64,000 nt of DNA from JANWWM01 sp046292465 (GCA_046292465.1 JBKBRB010000002.1:1-64000), one strand, 5' to 3'; shown: positions 44,696 to 54,025, counted from the first letter of the stretch. Notes: a model not told the origin generated them from the letters alone. Program-made: numbers and translations.

Positions 44696-45548
44696 TCGTT
44701 TCGGACGATTTGCTTGTGTGCAGTTGTTGAACTTTTCGCTTGGAAAGCCCTGTTGTTTTGGCGACGAGTTCAATGGGTAAATTTTCTTCCAACATTCTTT
44801 TTGCAATCTCTTCGGTCATTTGACGCTTTCCTTCATTCAAGCCTTGCTCTAAGCCTTCCTGCAAACCTTGGCGTAAGCCTTCCTGCAAGCCCTGCTCTAA
44901 GCCTTCCTTTCGCCCTTCTTTAATGGCTTCTTCGCGCGCTTGGCGATAGTAGCGCGTCTTCATCAAATTCGTTTCCAGTTTGAGCATTTTTTCTATCTCC
45001 TCTCGAGTTAGGTTTGAAAACTTCGACGCGAGAATCTTTTCCAAAATCTCCCAAAATTTCGAGCCTGTTTCAGACAAAATGGCTTTAACTGTTTTAAGCG
45101 TTTCTTGTTCATCGGCAATCATCACTCTAAAAATTTCGAGCTGCGGAAAGAGTGGCTCTGTTTTCGGCAGTTGGTCTAAATAAATTCGCCTCACTCTGCC
45201 GCTCTCGATGAACTCTTCGTAGTTCTTGAACGACGGCTCAATTTTTTGATTTGGGAAAATAACCACGCCACGCCAATCGTGAACTTCATACTGATGCAGA
45301 TATAAAACTGTTTCTGCAAAAAAGCGTCGATAAAATTTCTCGTCGCGCTGAAACTGCACTTCAACGAAATACATCGGGCGCGCCTCGTCTTTCGGCTGAA
45401 AGGTAGCATCAATCCGAAACGCCGCTTGTTTTAGTTCAACGGACTTAAACACATAGCCACGCGCTTCGCTTTCAGGCAAACCGATTAAGGCAAAAAACGC
45501 TTCGGGCAAATCGTTGAAGATGTGATAGAAGAGATTATCGGTCTTCAC
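44634..45548 (-). CDS. DUF2887 / Rpn-like PD-(D/E)XK nuclease-fold protein
   Basis: Translation probably starts at a GTG (complement of 45546-45548): MKTDNLFYHIFNDLPEAFFALIGLPES, a typical opening of DUF2887 proteins. The nuclease-fold core shows AAFRIDATFQPKDEARPMYFVEVQFQRDEKFYRRFFAE, where D and E-x-Q are the candidate metal ligands. The C-terminal third has a long helical region with repeated EGLEQGL/QEGLRQG units coded by an imperfect DNA tandem repeat (about 44820-44930). Such proteins occur in many copies in cyanobacteria and FCB genomes and are related to recombination-promoting nucleases. Activity here is unproven. Confidence 0.8.
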   Translation of the reverse strand: MKTDNLFYHIFNDLPEAFFALIGLPESEARGYVFKSVELKQAAFRIDATFQPKDEARPMYFVEVQFQRDEKFYRRFFAETVLYLHQYEVHDWRGVVIFPNQKIEPSFKNYEEFIESGRVRRIYLDQLPKTEPLFPQLEIFRVMIADEQETLKTVKAILSETGSKFWEILEKILASKFSNLTREEIEKMLKLETNLMKTRYYRQAREEAIKEGRKEGLEQGLQEGLRQGLQEGLEQGLNEGKRQMTEEIAKRMLEENLPIELVAKTTGLSKRKVQQLHTSKSSETNDRARKKQNSPALKTRRRYS

Positions 45549-45551
45549 GCC

Positions 45552-47072
45552 TTATCGGTATGTTTTTCTACGCTCCCAGTTAGTTGTTGGATAGTTCAAA
45601 ACAGGTTGAGGCGTAGATTGCGGCACATGGTTCGAGGTTGAAGCTTTCTTTTGCTTCTCGGAAAGCAACGCCGCCAGTACCGATGCTACTTCTTTAACTT
45701 CGGTCGATGGTTCTTTTTTGGTTCTATTGTTGTAGAAGTTTTGAACGAAGTGCGTATCGAACTGTCCGCTTCGGAATGCTTCGTGCTCGAGCGTGAAAAT
45801 GCAGAACGGAATTGTGGTTTCAACGCCGACAATTTCATACTCGCGCAACGCTCGCAACATTTTGTTGATGGCTTTTTCGCGGTCAGTGTCGTGCGTAACG
45901 AGTTTGGCAATCATCGGGTCGAAATACATCGAAATCTCGCCACCTTGTGAAACGCCTGAATCGACGCGTACGCCCAAGCCTTGCGGCTCGACATAGTGTT
46001 GCAGTTTTCCGATTGACGGTAAAAAGTTGTTCTCTGAATCTTCGGCATAAATGCGGCATTCAATCGCATGTCCATTGATTTTAACGTCGCTCTGCGAAAA
46101 CGATAACGGTTTGCCTTCCGCAATGTGGATTTGTTCGCGAACAAGGTCGAGCCCTGTGGTCATTTCCGTAACGGGGTGCTCGACTTGCAATCGAGTATTG
46201 ACCTCGAGGAAATAAAACTTCATGTGTTTATCGACCAAGAACTCACAAGTGCCTGCATTCGTGTAGCCGACTTCTTTGGCAAGACGAATGGCACACTCGC
46301 CCATTTCGCGACGCATTTCAGGTGTAACCACTGCCGACGGTGCTTCTTCAATCACTTTTTGATTGCGACGCTGAATTGAGCATTCACGCTCGTTGAGCCA
46401 CACGCCGTTGCCGTGTTCGTCCAAGAGCATTTGAATTTCAATGTGCCTTGGATTTTCGAGATACTTTTCAATGAACACTCGTCCATCGCCAAATGCAGAA
46501 ATGGCTTCGGCTTGCGCAAGTTGAAACATTGATTCAAATTCTTCGGCGCGCTCGACTTTCTTCATGCCTTTTCCGCCGCCGCCTGCTGAGGCTTTCACGA
46601 GCACAGGATATCCAATTTTATCGGCAAACGCTTTGGCTTCTTTGACATCGTCAATTGAATCGGGGGTGCTGGGTGCAACCGGCACGCCGGCTTTTATGGC
46701 AAGTTTCTTCGCTTCAATTTTATCGCCCAATGCATGAATCACGTGCGACTTCGGTCCGATGAAAATAATGCCGTTCTCTTCGCAACGCTTGGCGAACTCT
46801 GCATTTTCAGACACGAAGCCATATCCGGGATGCACAGCGTCCGCACCGCTTTTTTTGATTACTTCGATGAGCAACTCCTGACGCAGGTAGCTTTCGCGCG
46901 AAGTCGTTCCGCCTAAGCAGTAGGCTTCATCGGCAAGACGATGAAAGCGCGCATCTTTATCGGATTCAGAATAGACGGCAACCGATTGAATCCCCATTTC
47001 GCGCAACGTGCGAAAAACTCGAATCGCAATCTCGCCACGATTCGCTACTAAAACTTTCTTGATGGTTTTCAT
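45552..47072 (-). CDS. accC: Acyl-CoA (acetyl/propionyl-CoA) carboxylase, biotin carboxylase subunit
   Basis: Biotin carboxylase adds CO2 from bicarbonate to biotin using ATP. The 506-aa protein is complete: VLVANRGEIAIRVFRTLREMGI, the ATP-grasp glycine loop KASAGGGGKGMKKV, and the catalytic region FLEVNTRLQVEHPVTEMTTGLDLV. After the standard end it has a 60-residue tail with VKEVASVLAALL and a closing NWERRKTYR. That tail is like stand-alone subunits of propionyl/acyl-CoA carboxylases in Bacteroidetes rather than the fatty-acid AccC. Propionyl-CoA synthase lies 2 kb away, so this subunit may feed propionyl-CoA carboxylation. No carboxyltransferase gene is in view. Confidence 0.87.
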   Translation of the reverse strand: MKTIKKVLVANRGEIAIRVFRTLREMGIQSVAVYSESDKDARFHRLADEAYCLGGTTSRESYLRQELLIEVIKKSGADAVHPGYGFVSENAEFAKRCEENGIIFIGPKSHVIHALGDKIEAKKLAIKAGVPVAPSTPDSIDDVKEAKAFADKIGYPVLVKASAGGGGKGMKKVERAEEFESMFQLAQAEAISAFGDGRVFIEKYLENPRHIEIQMLLDEHGNGVWLNERECSIQRRNQKVIEEAPSAVVTPEMRREMGECAIRLAKEVGYTNAGTCEFLVDKHMKFYFLEVNTRLQVEHPVTEMTTGLDLVREQIHIAEGKPLSFSQSDVKINGHAIECRIYAEDSENNFLPSIGKLQHYVEPQGLGVRVDSGVSQGGEISMYFDPMIAKLVTHDTDREKAINKMLRALREYEIVGVETTIPFCIFTLEHEAFRSGQFDTHFVQNFYNNRTKKEPSTEVKEVASVLAALLSEKQKKASTSNHVPQSTPQPVLNYPTTNWERRKTYR

Positions 47073-47407
47073 AAAATAACTGGAATGGAAAGGTTAAGGT
47101 TCGTTTGAACGCAAATGCGTTTAGACTGCCAAAGATACTGAAATTGCGCGGAGAGAACGCATTGAAACACCTTTGTTGTTACAAACCTCTCGCGCTCTTG
47201 CTTCGGATTGGCAACTTTGTAACTTCCGACGTTTTAAGAATTTATCATTGCTTTTTTGATGAAAATTGTTTTATCTTCTTTCACCGATTTATTGTTATCA
47301 CACGCAACCGCAACTACGATTAACAACGATTTGCCCGAATGATTCCAAACTTGACACACTGCTCAAAAAGGAGTTTCAACAAAACAACTTTTGAACTCTG
47401 AACACAC
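47073..47407. other. Divergent promoter region between accC and the PBP4 gene
   Basis: This 335-bp spacer separates two genes transcribed away from each other and should hold both promoters. I see A+T-rich tracts near 47240-47300 but no clear sigma-70 boxes, riboswitch or small gene. A short open frame inside it lacks coding character. Confidence 0.45.
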
Positions 47408-48832
47408 ATGCACTGCTTGCTTCGCCTGAACACCAACAAACTTTTCTTACTTTCTTTTCTCATTTCACTTCTCGCTTATTCGTTACTCTTTGATTCATCG
47501 CTCTTTGCTTTTGCCGAGAAGAAACGCAAATCTGAATCTATCGCGCTCTCTGGCGCAACAGAAGCCGAACGCTTAAACGAATGTGCTGAAAAAATTGCAC
47601 GCGAGTTGCGCTCCAAACAAAACGTGTTCGGCGTCTTGATTCAAACCTCTTCGGGTGAAGACCTTTACGCGCTCAACTCGAATCGACTTTTCAAGCCGGC
47701 CTCAAATCTTAAACTCATTACTTCTGCTGCCGCGATTGAAAAACTCAAACCTGACTTTCGCTACCGCACCGAATTTTACATTGATGGCGATGTTACGCCC
47801 GACGGCATTCTGCATGGAAATCTCATCGTCAGTGGCTCGCCCGACCCAATTCTTTCAGGCTTCTTCGACCAACGCATCAACGAGATTGTTCACTCTTGGA
47901 TTGATTCGCTCAATGCGCGTGGAATTTACTCGATTCTCGGCGATTTAATTTTGGATAACAGCTACTACTTCGGAAATAACGTTGCGCTTGCCGACCAAGA
48001 CACCTACAAGCCGCTCGAGTTTTTCACCGTTGCCAGTTTCAGAAATGCTGACGCCACACAACTTTCAAAGGCTAAAATTCGTCGCTACCGAACGGTTAGA
48101 CTCAAAAACGGCAAGACGAAAAAAGTTGCTTATCGCTATCGCAAAAGAACGCGCCTTCGCAAAGTTACCGTTGAGCCAAACGCTTACATGATGGAAGTGA
48201 TGATGAAGGAACTCCAAAAACGCCAAATGATTGTAAGCGACGATGTGAAGAAAATTGCTTACTCGACTTCGCTCGACCGAACCCGTTGGCGACACCTTTA
48301 CACACATTTCTCTCCGCCGTTGTCCGAACTGCTTAAAATCATCAACAAACATTCTGATAACTTTTATGCCGACCAACTTCTGCGCACGCTTGGCGGTGAG
48401 TTTCGTGGCGAAGGCTCAATTGAAAAAGGGATTGATGTTGTTCGAGAGTTTCTCATCTATAATGTTTATGCGCGTCCCGACGAATTTCAACTTGTTGATG
48501 GGTCAGGACTTTCGCACGCCAATCTTGTTACACCTGAACTGCTCGTCAAGGTCATGCGCTATATGCGCTCGCGCGGCGAAAACTTCGATGCGTATTATGA
48601 ATCGCTCTCGATTCCGACTGTTGACGGCACGCTCGGCGGCAGAATCCACCACGAACTTGCCAAAAACATTCGCGCTAAAACAGGCTCAATCAGCGGCGTC
48701 ATTTCGCTTTCAGGCTATCTGACAAGCCGAAGCGGACAGCAAATTTATTTCTCCATCATCGGGAACAACGTCGGCAAGCGGCGCGCCAAAGCAACGGAAG
48801 ATAAAATCTGTAAGTATCTGCTCGAGATATAA
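47408..48832 (+). CDS. dacB: D-alanyl-D-alanine carboxypeptidase/endopeptidase, PBP4 (DacB, S13)
   Basis: PBP4-type enzymes trim or cut peptidoglycan cross-links in the periplasm. The 474-aa protein has an N-terminal hydrophobic signal (FLLSFLISLLAYSLLF) and all three penicillin-binding motifs: SxxK in KPASNLKLITSAAAIEKL, SxN in NKHSDNFYADQLLR and KTG in RAKTGSISGVISLSGYL. The insert between the first two motifs contains a strongly basic stretch (RRYRTVRLKNGKTKKVAYRYRKRTRLRK), which is unusual and could bind anionic cell-wall polymers. It is monocistronic. Confidence 0.9.
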   Translation: MHCLLRLNTNKLFLLSFLISLLAYSLLFDSSLFAFAEKKRKSESIALSGATEAERLNECAEKIARELRSKQNVFGVLIQTSSGEDLYALNSNRLFKPASNLKLITSAAAIEKLKPDFRYRTEFYIDGDVTPDGILHGNLIVSGSPDPILSGFFDQRINEIVHSWIDSLNARGIYSILGDLILDNSYYFGNNVALADQDTYKPLEFFTVASFRNADATQLSKAKIRRYRTVRLKNGKTKKVAYRYRKRTRLRKVTVEPNAYMMEVMMKELQKRQMIVSDDVKKIAYSTSLDRTRWRHLYTHFSPPLSELLKIINKHSDNFYADQLLRTLGGEFRGEGSIEKGIDVVREFLIYNVYARPDEFQLVDGSGLSHANLVTPELLVKVMRYMRSRGENFDAYYESLSIPTVDGTLGGRIHHELAKNIRAKTGSISGVISLSGYLTSRSGQQIYFSIIGNNVGKRRAKATEDKICKYLLEI

Positions 48833-48985
48833 CGGCATCTCAACTGATATTTCCCCCTTCACTTCTGTTTCGCTTAAGTCTTACATCGAAAATTTCTCGA
48901 TACACTTTTTATCAATATATTCCTTCATCGTAGCCTACTCATTGGCGCATTCTAACCCGCAAAAGAACTTTATTCATCATCAACT

Positions 48986-51900
48986 ATGACGACAGAAACG
49001 CTTGCTTCGCCAACCTTGAACGGCACATCACTTCACGACGGCACTGCGCAAACCAATCCACTTCGCACCAAGCGCGACTTCGACGAAATGCGCAAAGCCT
49101 GCGAAAAAGATTTAGGCAAATTTCATGGCGATATTGCCAAACGCGAAATTCACTGGTTCGACCCAAAACTCAACGCTTGGATTATTTACTCCGACACCGA
49201 AAAAAAATGGCTCGGCATTGATGCAAAAACCGGCAAGCCTGTCGACGTCAATTACCCCGAATCGCACACGCCTTGGAAAATTGCTTTCGATGACTCACGC
49301 GCCCCGTTCTATCAATGGTTCAAAGGTGGCTTGACGAACGCCTGCTTCAACGAAATTGACCGACACGTCGCTAACGGCTTCGGCGATGAAATTGCCTTCC
49401 ACTTCGAAGGCGACCGCTGGGACGCCACCAAAAACAATGGCAAAGGCGGACCCGTCACGGCTTTCAGCATCACACGCAAAGCCCTCATGCTGGAAGTTGC
49501 AAAATGCGCCCTTGCACTTCAATCGCTCGGCTTGAAAAAAGGCGACCGCGTTTGCCTCAATATGCCCAACATCATGGAGCAGATTTATTACACCGAAGCC
49601 TGCAAACGCCTTGGCATTATTTACACCGCAGTCTTTGGCGGCTTTTCCGATAAAACGCTCTCCGACCGAATCCACAACGCCGGCGCAAGCGTGGTCATTA
49701 CCAGCGACGGCTCTTACCGCAATGCGCAAGTCGTCGCATTCAAAGAAGAATACACCGATAAAGCCCTCGATAACTACATTCCGCTTGATGTTGCACTCAA
49801 TATCACAACAGCAAAACTCAAAGCGTTGAAAGTCGCGCCGAAAGTTGCCAGCGCGATTGTTGAAAAAATTCAGTCCAATCTCAAAGACGAAATCACCACT
49901 GAACGCGCTGATGTGATGCGCGCGGTCGGACAAGCCCTCTCGCACTTGCGCGGACTTTCGATTCAAGAGAAATCCAAAATTCGCGTCGAACTTGCCAAAG
50001 CCCTCGTCGATTCACCGCCGCGTGTCAAAGCCGTTATCGTCGTCAAACACACTGGACAAGACATCAACTGGCGAAAAGAACGCGATAAGTGGTCGCATGA
50101 ACTCTTGGCGCAAGCCACAAAAACCTTGATTGCTAACGCCAAAAAAGCCGGCATTTCCGTCTCCTCTGAAAAAGAGTTGCTTGCGCTCGATACTGAAAAA
50201 TTCATCAAAGCCATTTATGCCTCTGTGCCGTGCGAACCTGTTGATGCCGAGTATCCGCTCTTCTTCATTTACACATCAGGCTCAACGGGCAAGCCCAAAG
50301 GTGTGGTGCATGTTCACGGCGGCTATGCGTCAGGCGTGGCTTACACGATGAAAGTTTCCTTTGATGCGCGTCCGGGCAAAGACACCATGTATGTGATTGC
50401 CGACCCGGGCTGGATTACAGGACAGTCTTACATGATTGCCGCTTCACTCTTAGCGCGCGTAACCGGCGTTGTCTGCGAAGGCTCACCGCTCTTTCCAAGC
50501 GCAGGTCGATATGCCTCAACCATTGAGCGTTATGGCGTTACGATTTTCAAAGCCGGCGTTACCTTTCTCAAATCTGTGATGACCAACCCGCTCAATGTTG
50601 CCGAAGTCAAGCAATACTCGATGAACACGCTTCGTGTGGCAACCTTCTGCGCTGAGCCGTGCAGTCCCGCTGTTCAAGAGTTTGGGATGAACATCATGAC
50701 GCGCCAATACATCAACTCGTATTGGGCAACCGAACATGGCGGCATTGTGTGGACGCACTTCTACGGCAATCCTGATTTTCCGCTCAACCCTGACACGCAC
50801 ACTTACCCACTTCCTTGGGTTTTCGGCGACGTGTGGGTTTCGCAAGGCACCGATAAGCAAGGTCGACAAATCTACCGCTCCGCCGACTATGAAGAGAAAG
50901 GCGAAATCGTTATCACGAAACCCTACCCTTACCTTGCGCGCACTATCTGGGGCGATGCTGACAACTTCCTCAAAAAATTCGAGCAAGGCAAATGGATGGG
51001 CGATTTTGAGCGATATAAAAAAACCTATTGGGATAGATGGAGCGATGGTAAAAAACAAGTCTGGGCTTACACACAAGGCGACTTTGCAATGAAGTATCCC
51101 GATGGCTCCTTCACCTTGCACGGACGCAGCGACGATGTGATTAACGTCTCTGGGCACCGCATGGGCACGGAAGAAATCGAGGGCGCAATTTTGAAAGATA
51201 AATCGCTCAATCCTGATTCGCCTGTGGGCAATGTGATTGTGGTTGGCGCGCCGCATCGTGAAAAAGGTCTCACGCCTGTGGCATTTCTCTTGCCTGCACC
51301 CGGACGGCACATCACGCAAGACGATATGCGTCGGCTTTCGGAACTTGTGCGCAAAGAAAAAGGCGCAGTGAGCGTGCCAAGCGATTACATCGTGGTCTCG
51401 GCTTTTCCCGAAACGCGAAGTGGCAAGTATATGCGCCGTTTTCTCAAAAATATGATTAACGATGAACCGCTCGGCGACACGACCACGCTTCGCAATCCTG
51501 AATCGCTTGTCGAAATCCGCAAAAAAATCGAGGAGTGGAAGCAAAAGCAAGCGACGGAAGAATCGCAAGTGATGTTTGAAAATTTCCGTTACTTCCGCAT
51601 TCAGTATGCGCCCGTCAAAGAAGGCGAAATGCTTGCGGTGGTAACGATTTCCAATCCGCCCGTCAATGCGCTCAATGAACGATGCTTGGATGAACTGAAC
51701 ACGGTGGTCGACCGGCTCTCGCGCAACGATGCGGTCAAAGCCGTGATTTTCACCGGCGCAGGCACAAAGTCGTTTGTGGCAGGCGCGGACATTAAGCAGT
51801 TCTACGAAGAAATTCAAACCGAAGAAGATGCGCTCACGCTTCCGAACAATGCGCACCTTGCTTTCCGCAAAATTGAGCAGATGAACAAACCTGTCATTGC

Positions 51901-52072
51901 GGCAATTAACGGCGTTGCGCTTGGCGGCGGCAATGAATTTGCGCTGGCGTGCCATTATCGCATTGCCGATGCAACGGCAACCTTCGGTCAACCTGAAATC
52001 AACCTGCGTCTTATTCCGGGCTATGGTGGCACACAACGCTTGCCGAGAATTTTGGGAGAGAAAAAATTGTAA
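48986..52072 (+). CDS. pcs: Propionyl-CoA synthase, N-terminal fragment (acyl-CoA synthetase + most of enoyl-CoA hydratase)
   Basis: Propionyl-CoA synthase converts 3-hydroxypropionate to propionyl-CoA with CoA, ATP and NADPH in one large chambered enzyme. This 1028-aa frame has the synthetase domain: P-loop FIYTSGSTGKPKGVVHVHGGY near residue 430, YWATEHGG, and the catalytic lysine in ETRSGKYMRRFL near 810. The crotonase domain starts near 870 (LAVVTISNPPVNALNE) with the oxyanion loop KSFVAGADIKQFYEE and both catalytic glutamates, GGGNEFALAC near 981 and FGQPEINLRLIPGYGG near 1001. The frame then breaks off after RLPRILGEKKL at a TAA that overlaps the start of a DNA methyltransferase gene. 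The missing hydratase helices and the reductase domain lie 2.5 kb downstream. Single intact forms are about 1820 aa; the two parts here total 1819. Confidence 0.93.
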   Translation: MTTETLASPTLNGTSLHDGTAQTNPLRTKRDFDEMRKACEKDLGKFHGDIAKREIHWFDPKLNAWIIYSDTEKKWLGIDAKTGKPVDVNYPESHTPWKIAFDDSRAPFYQWFKGGLTNACFNEIDRHVANGFGDEIAFHFEGDRWDATKNNGKGGPVTAFSITRKALMLEVAKCALALQSLGLKKGDRVCLNMPNIMEQIYYTEACKRLGIIYTAVFGGFSDKTLSDRIHNAGASVVITSDGSYRNAQVVAFKEEYTDKALDNYIPLDVALNITTAKLKALKVAPKVASAIVEKIQSNLKDEITTERADVMRAVGQALSHLRGLSIQEKSKIRVELAKALVDSPPRVKAVIVVKHTGQDINWRKERDKWSHELLAQATKTLIANAKKAGISVSSEKELLALDTEKFIKAIYASVPCEPVDAEYPLFFIYTSGSTGKPKGVVHVHGGYASGVAYTMKVSFDARPGKDTMYVIADPGWITGQSYMIAASLLARVTGVVCEGSPLFPSAGRYASTIERYGVTIFKAGVTFLKSVMTNPLNVAEVKQYSMNTLRVATFCAEPCSPAVQEFGMNIMTRQYINSYWATEHGGIVWTHFYGNPDFPLNPDTHTYPLPWVFGDVWVSQGTDKQGRQIYRSADYEEKGEIVITKPYPYLARTIWGDADNFLKKFEQGKWMGDFERYKKTYWDRWSDGKKQVWAYTQGDFAMKYPDGSFTLHGRSDDVINVSGHRMGTEEIEGAILKDKSLNPDSPVGNVIVVGAPHREKGLTPVAFLLPAPGRHITQDDMRRLSELVRKEKGAVSVPSDYIVVSAFPETRSGKYMRRFLKNMINDEPLGDTTTLRNPESLVEIRKKIEEWKQKQATEESQVMFENFRYFRIQYAPVKEGEMLAVVTISNPPVNALNERCLDELNTVVDRLSRNDAVKAVIFTGAGTKSFVAGADIKQFYEEIQTEEDALTLPNNAHLAFRKIEQMNKPVIAAINGVALGGGNEFALACHYRIADATATFGQPEINLRLIPGYGGTQRLPRILGEKKL
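52029..52055. repeat. Left copy of a 27-bp direct repeat bounding the methyltransferase insertion
   Basis: The 27 bases coding for TQRLPRIL in the hydratase domain recur without mismatch at 53690-53716. Homology extends left to 52020 (36 bp, three mismatches). This looks like a target duplication made when the methyltransferase gene entered. Confidence 0.9.
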
Positions 52073-53652
52073 TGGGCTCGCTAACTAAAACTTACGATAA
52101 TCAAAAGTTATTAGGGCAGGTTTACACGCCGCGTTTTGTGGTAGAAAAAATCCTGACCGATATTGGTTTTGATAATCGAAGTGTATTAGAAAAAACTATT
52201 TTAGACCCTGCTTGTGGCGACGGACGCTTTCTGACCGTAGTAGCCGAAAAAATTATAGAACTTTCACCAAAAGAAAAGTTACAGGAAAATTTAGAAAAAA
52301 TTCATGGTTGGGATATTGATGAAAAAGCCATTGCCTACTGCGTTGATAATCTGAATGAATTGATAAAGCCGTTTGATATACAAGTAAATTGGAATCTTCA
52401 AATTTGCAATTCACTAAAAAAAATTACTGAGTTTGATTCGCCAAAATTTGATTTTATTGTTGGCAATCCTCCTTACATTCGCATACAGCATTTGGAAGAA
52501 GCCGAGCGAAAATTTATTCAGAAATTCTATAAATTTTGCAAGAGTGGCTCTACCGATACTTACATTGCGTTTTATGAATTATGTAATTTCTTGCTCAAAG
52601 AAGATGGCAAGTGCGGATTAATTACACCAAATACATTTTTTTACAGTGAAACGGCAAAATTTATGCGTGCCTATTTTTCCAGAAAGCAAACGCTCATCAA
52701 AATTGTTAATTATGCTGACATTCAACTGTTTGGTAATGCTACGACATATAGTGCTATTACAATTTTTGGAAAAGCATTCAATAAGACTTTCACTTATGAA
52801 CAAGCGAAAACGCCAACGACTTTTGAACAGCGCATCATCAATTTCAGCGAAATTAAGAACAGGAAAATTTGGCAGTTAAGTGTTAATCCGAACCCAGAGC
52901 AAGAAGGCGTAAAACTGAAAGAGATTTGCCACATTCACGTCGGCATTACAACCCTTTGCGATAAGGCTTATATTTTTCCAATTCAAGAGATAGAAAATGA
53001 ACCTGATTATGTCTTCGCCAGAACATACTTCAAAGGCTTAGTAAAATTAGAAAAGTCTATTTTGAAACCGATTATCAAAGCCTCAAAACTCAAAAGTAGT
53101 GCCGATAAAATTAAAGAATATATTTTGTTTCCTTACCAAAAAATAAATGGTAGACATAAAATTATTCCTGAAGATGTGCTAAAAGCCAAGTTTCCATTAG
53201 CCTACCAATACCTTTTGAGTGTAAAAAGCGAATTGGATAAACGAGATAACGGTAAACCGAATCCCGTTGCGTGGTATGCTTTCGGCAGAAGTCAGGGATT
53301 GGATACAAGTTTTGGTAAGAAAATTTTGTTTTCGCCGATGAACAATAAGCCTAATTTTATTTTGTCAGAAAACGAAGAAAGCACCTTTTATTCAGGCTAC
53401 TGCATTAAATATGATGGCGACTATGAGTTTTTATTAGAGCAATTAAATTCACAGCGATTAGCCGATTTTATTGCGGTTTCAAGCCGTGATTTTCGTGGTG
53501 GTTGGAAAGCATACAATAAAAAAGCCTTAGAAGAATTTACGATAATCATACCGCACGATAAACTCGTGAAAACCCAAAAAGTAAACTTGCACTATGCGAA
53601 ATGGGCTGAAAGCGAGACAAATGTGCTCACTTTGGACTTTGATGCTTGCTAA
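52072..53652 (+). CDS. N6-adenine DNA methyltransferase (Eco57I/TaqI-like), no nuclease domain
   Basis: This 526-aa enzyme should methylate adenine in a specific DNA site. SAM motif I is LDPACGDGRF near residue 45, motif IV NPPY is in FIVGNPPYIRIQHLEEAE near 130, and the second half looks like a target-recognition domain (VNPNPEQEGVKLKEICHIHVGITTLCDKAYIFP; WYAFGRSQGLDTSFGKKILFSP). At 526 aa there is no room for the nuclease of a type IIG enzyme, and no separate restriction gene is next to it, so it is probably a solitary methyltransferase. Codon use is visibly richer in A and T than its neighbours, suggesting transfer. Its ATG overlaps the stop of the truncated propionyl-CoA synthase (TAATG). 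Confidence 0.88.
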   Translation: MGSLTKTYDNQKLLGQVYTPRFVVEKILTDIGFDNRSVLEKTILDPACGDGRFLTVVAEKIIELSPKEKLQENLEKIHGWDIDEKAIAYCVDNLNELIKPFDIQVNWNLQICNSLKKITEFDSPKFDFIVGNPPYIRIQHLEEAERKFIQKFYKFCKSGSTDTYIAFYELCNFLLKEDGKCGLITPNTFFYSETAKFMRAYFSRKQTLIKIVNYADIQLFGNATTYSAITIFGKAFNKTFTYEQAKTPTTFEQRIINFSEIKNRKIWQLSVNPNPEQEGVKLKEICHIHVGITTLCDKAYIFPIQEIENEPDYVFARTYFKGLVKLEKSILKPIIKASKLKSSADKIKEYILFPYQKINGRHKIIPEDVLKAKFPLAYQYLLSVKSELDKRDNGKPNPVAWYAFGRSQGLDTSFGKKILFSPMNNKPNFILSENEESTFYSGYCIKYDGDYEFLLEQLNSQRLADFIAVSSRDFRGGWKAYNKKALEEFTIIIPHDKLVKTQKVNLHYAKWAESETNVLTLDFDAC

Positions 53653-53689
53653 ACACAACTGTAGAATTTGACAACAACTCGCTACAGTA

Positions 53690-53716
53690 GCACACAACGC
53701 TTGCCGAGAATTTTGG
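53690..53716. repeat. Right copy of the 27-bp direct repeat
   Basis: Identical to 52029-52055. Read in the host phase, the sequence after it encodes RILEQNAKQ before a TAG; removing one A from the run at 53727-53730 gives RILEQNANSSQQE, which joins smoothly to the downstream half. It is therefore a plausible original continuation of the interrupted gene. Confidence 0.85.
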
Positions 53717-53737
53717 AGCAAAACGCAAAACAGTAGC

Positions 53738-53746
53738 CAACAGGAA
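53738..53746. repeat. Left copy of 9-bp direct repeat CAACAGGAA flanking the toxin-antitoxin segment
   Basis: The same nine bases occur at 54571-54579, in phase with codons 3-5 of the downstream propionyl-CoA synthase half. A 9-bp duplication is a usual size for a transposition target site, but no transposase or inverted terminal repeat is visible, so this is suggestive only. Confidence 0.5.
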
Positions 53747-53809
53747 AATCATTTTTTTACAGTCGTTTGTTTGATAATGCTATGACTCATCACAGTTAAA
53801 CTACAAACT

Positions 53810-54025
53810 ATGAAAACCTTAAAAGTTCAGAAAAAAGGCTTATTGATTCCGAAACGGTTGCTTAAAAATGCTAACAAGGTTCATGTTTTGGAGGAAAATG
53901 GGAAAATTATCATCATGCCAATTTTGCACGATGACCCGATATTCAATCTCGGAAAACACCCAATCCATTTAGGGATTCAAGACGCTTCTGTAAACTTGGA
54001 CAATTATTTGTATGAAGGCAAATAA
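53810..54025 (+). CDS. AbrB/VapB-like antitoxin
   Basis: A 71-aa protein whose N-terminal part (MKTLKVQKKGLLIPKRLLKNANKVHVLEENGKIIIMP) has the length and strand pattern of a SpoVT-AbrB swapped-hairpin DNA-binding domain. The acidic C-terminus would wrap the toxin. The downstream PIN-domain gene starts 14 bp before this one stops, an overlap usual for vapBC pairs. The protein should neutralise the toxin and repress the operon. The family match is by pattern, not by clear signature. Confidence 0.7.
   Translation: MKTLKVQKKGLLIPKRLLKNANKVHVLEENGKIIIMPILHDDPIFNLGKHPIHLGIQDASVNLDNYLYEGK

Noticed and set aside
44820..44930. CRISPR-like or minisatellite array
   Set aside because: The repeats are imperfect, in frame and encode the helical tail of the DUF2887 protein; there are no spacers.
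50516..52036. A 506-codon open frame on the minus strand opposite the propionyl-CoA synthase
   Set aside because: It lies wholly antisense to conserved synthetase and hydratase motifs and shows no motif of its own.
52072..53652. A complete restriction-modification system
   Set aside because: No restriction endonuclease gene or fused nuclease domain is present; the neighbours are a toxin-antitoxin pair and host gene fragments.
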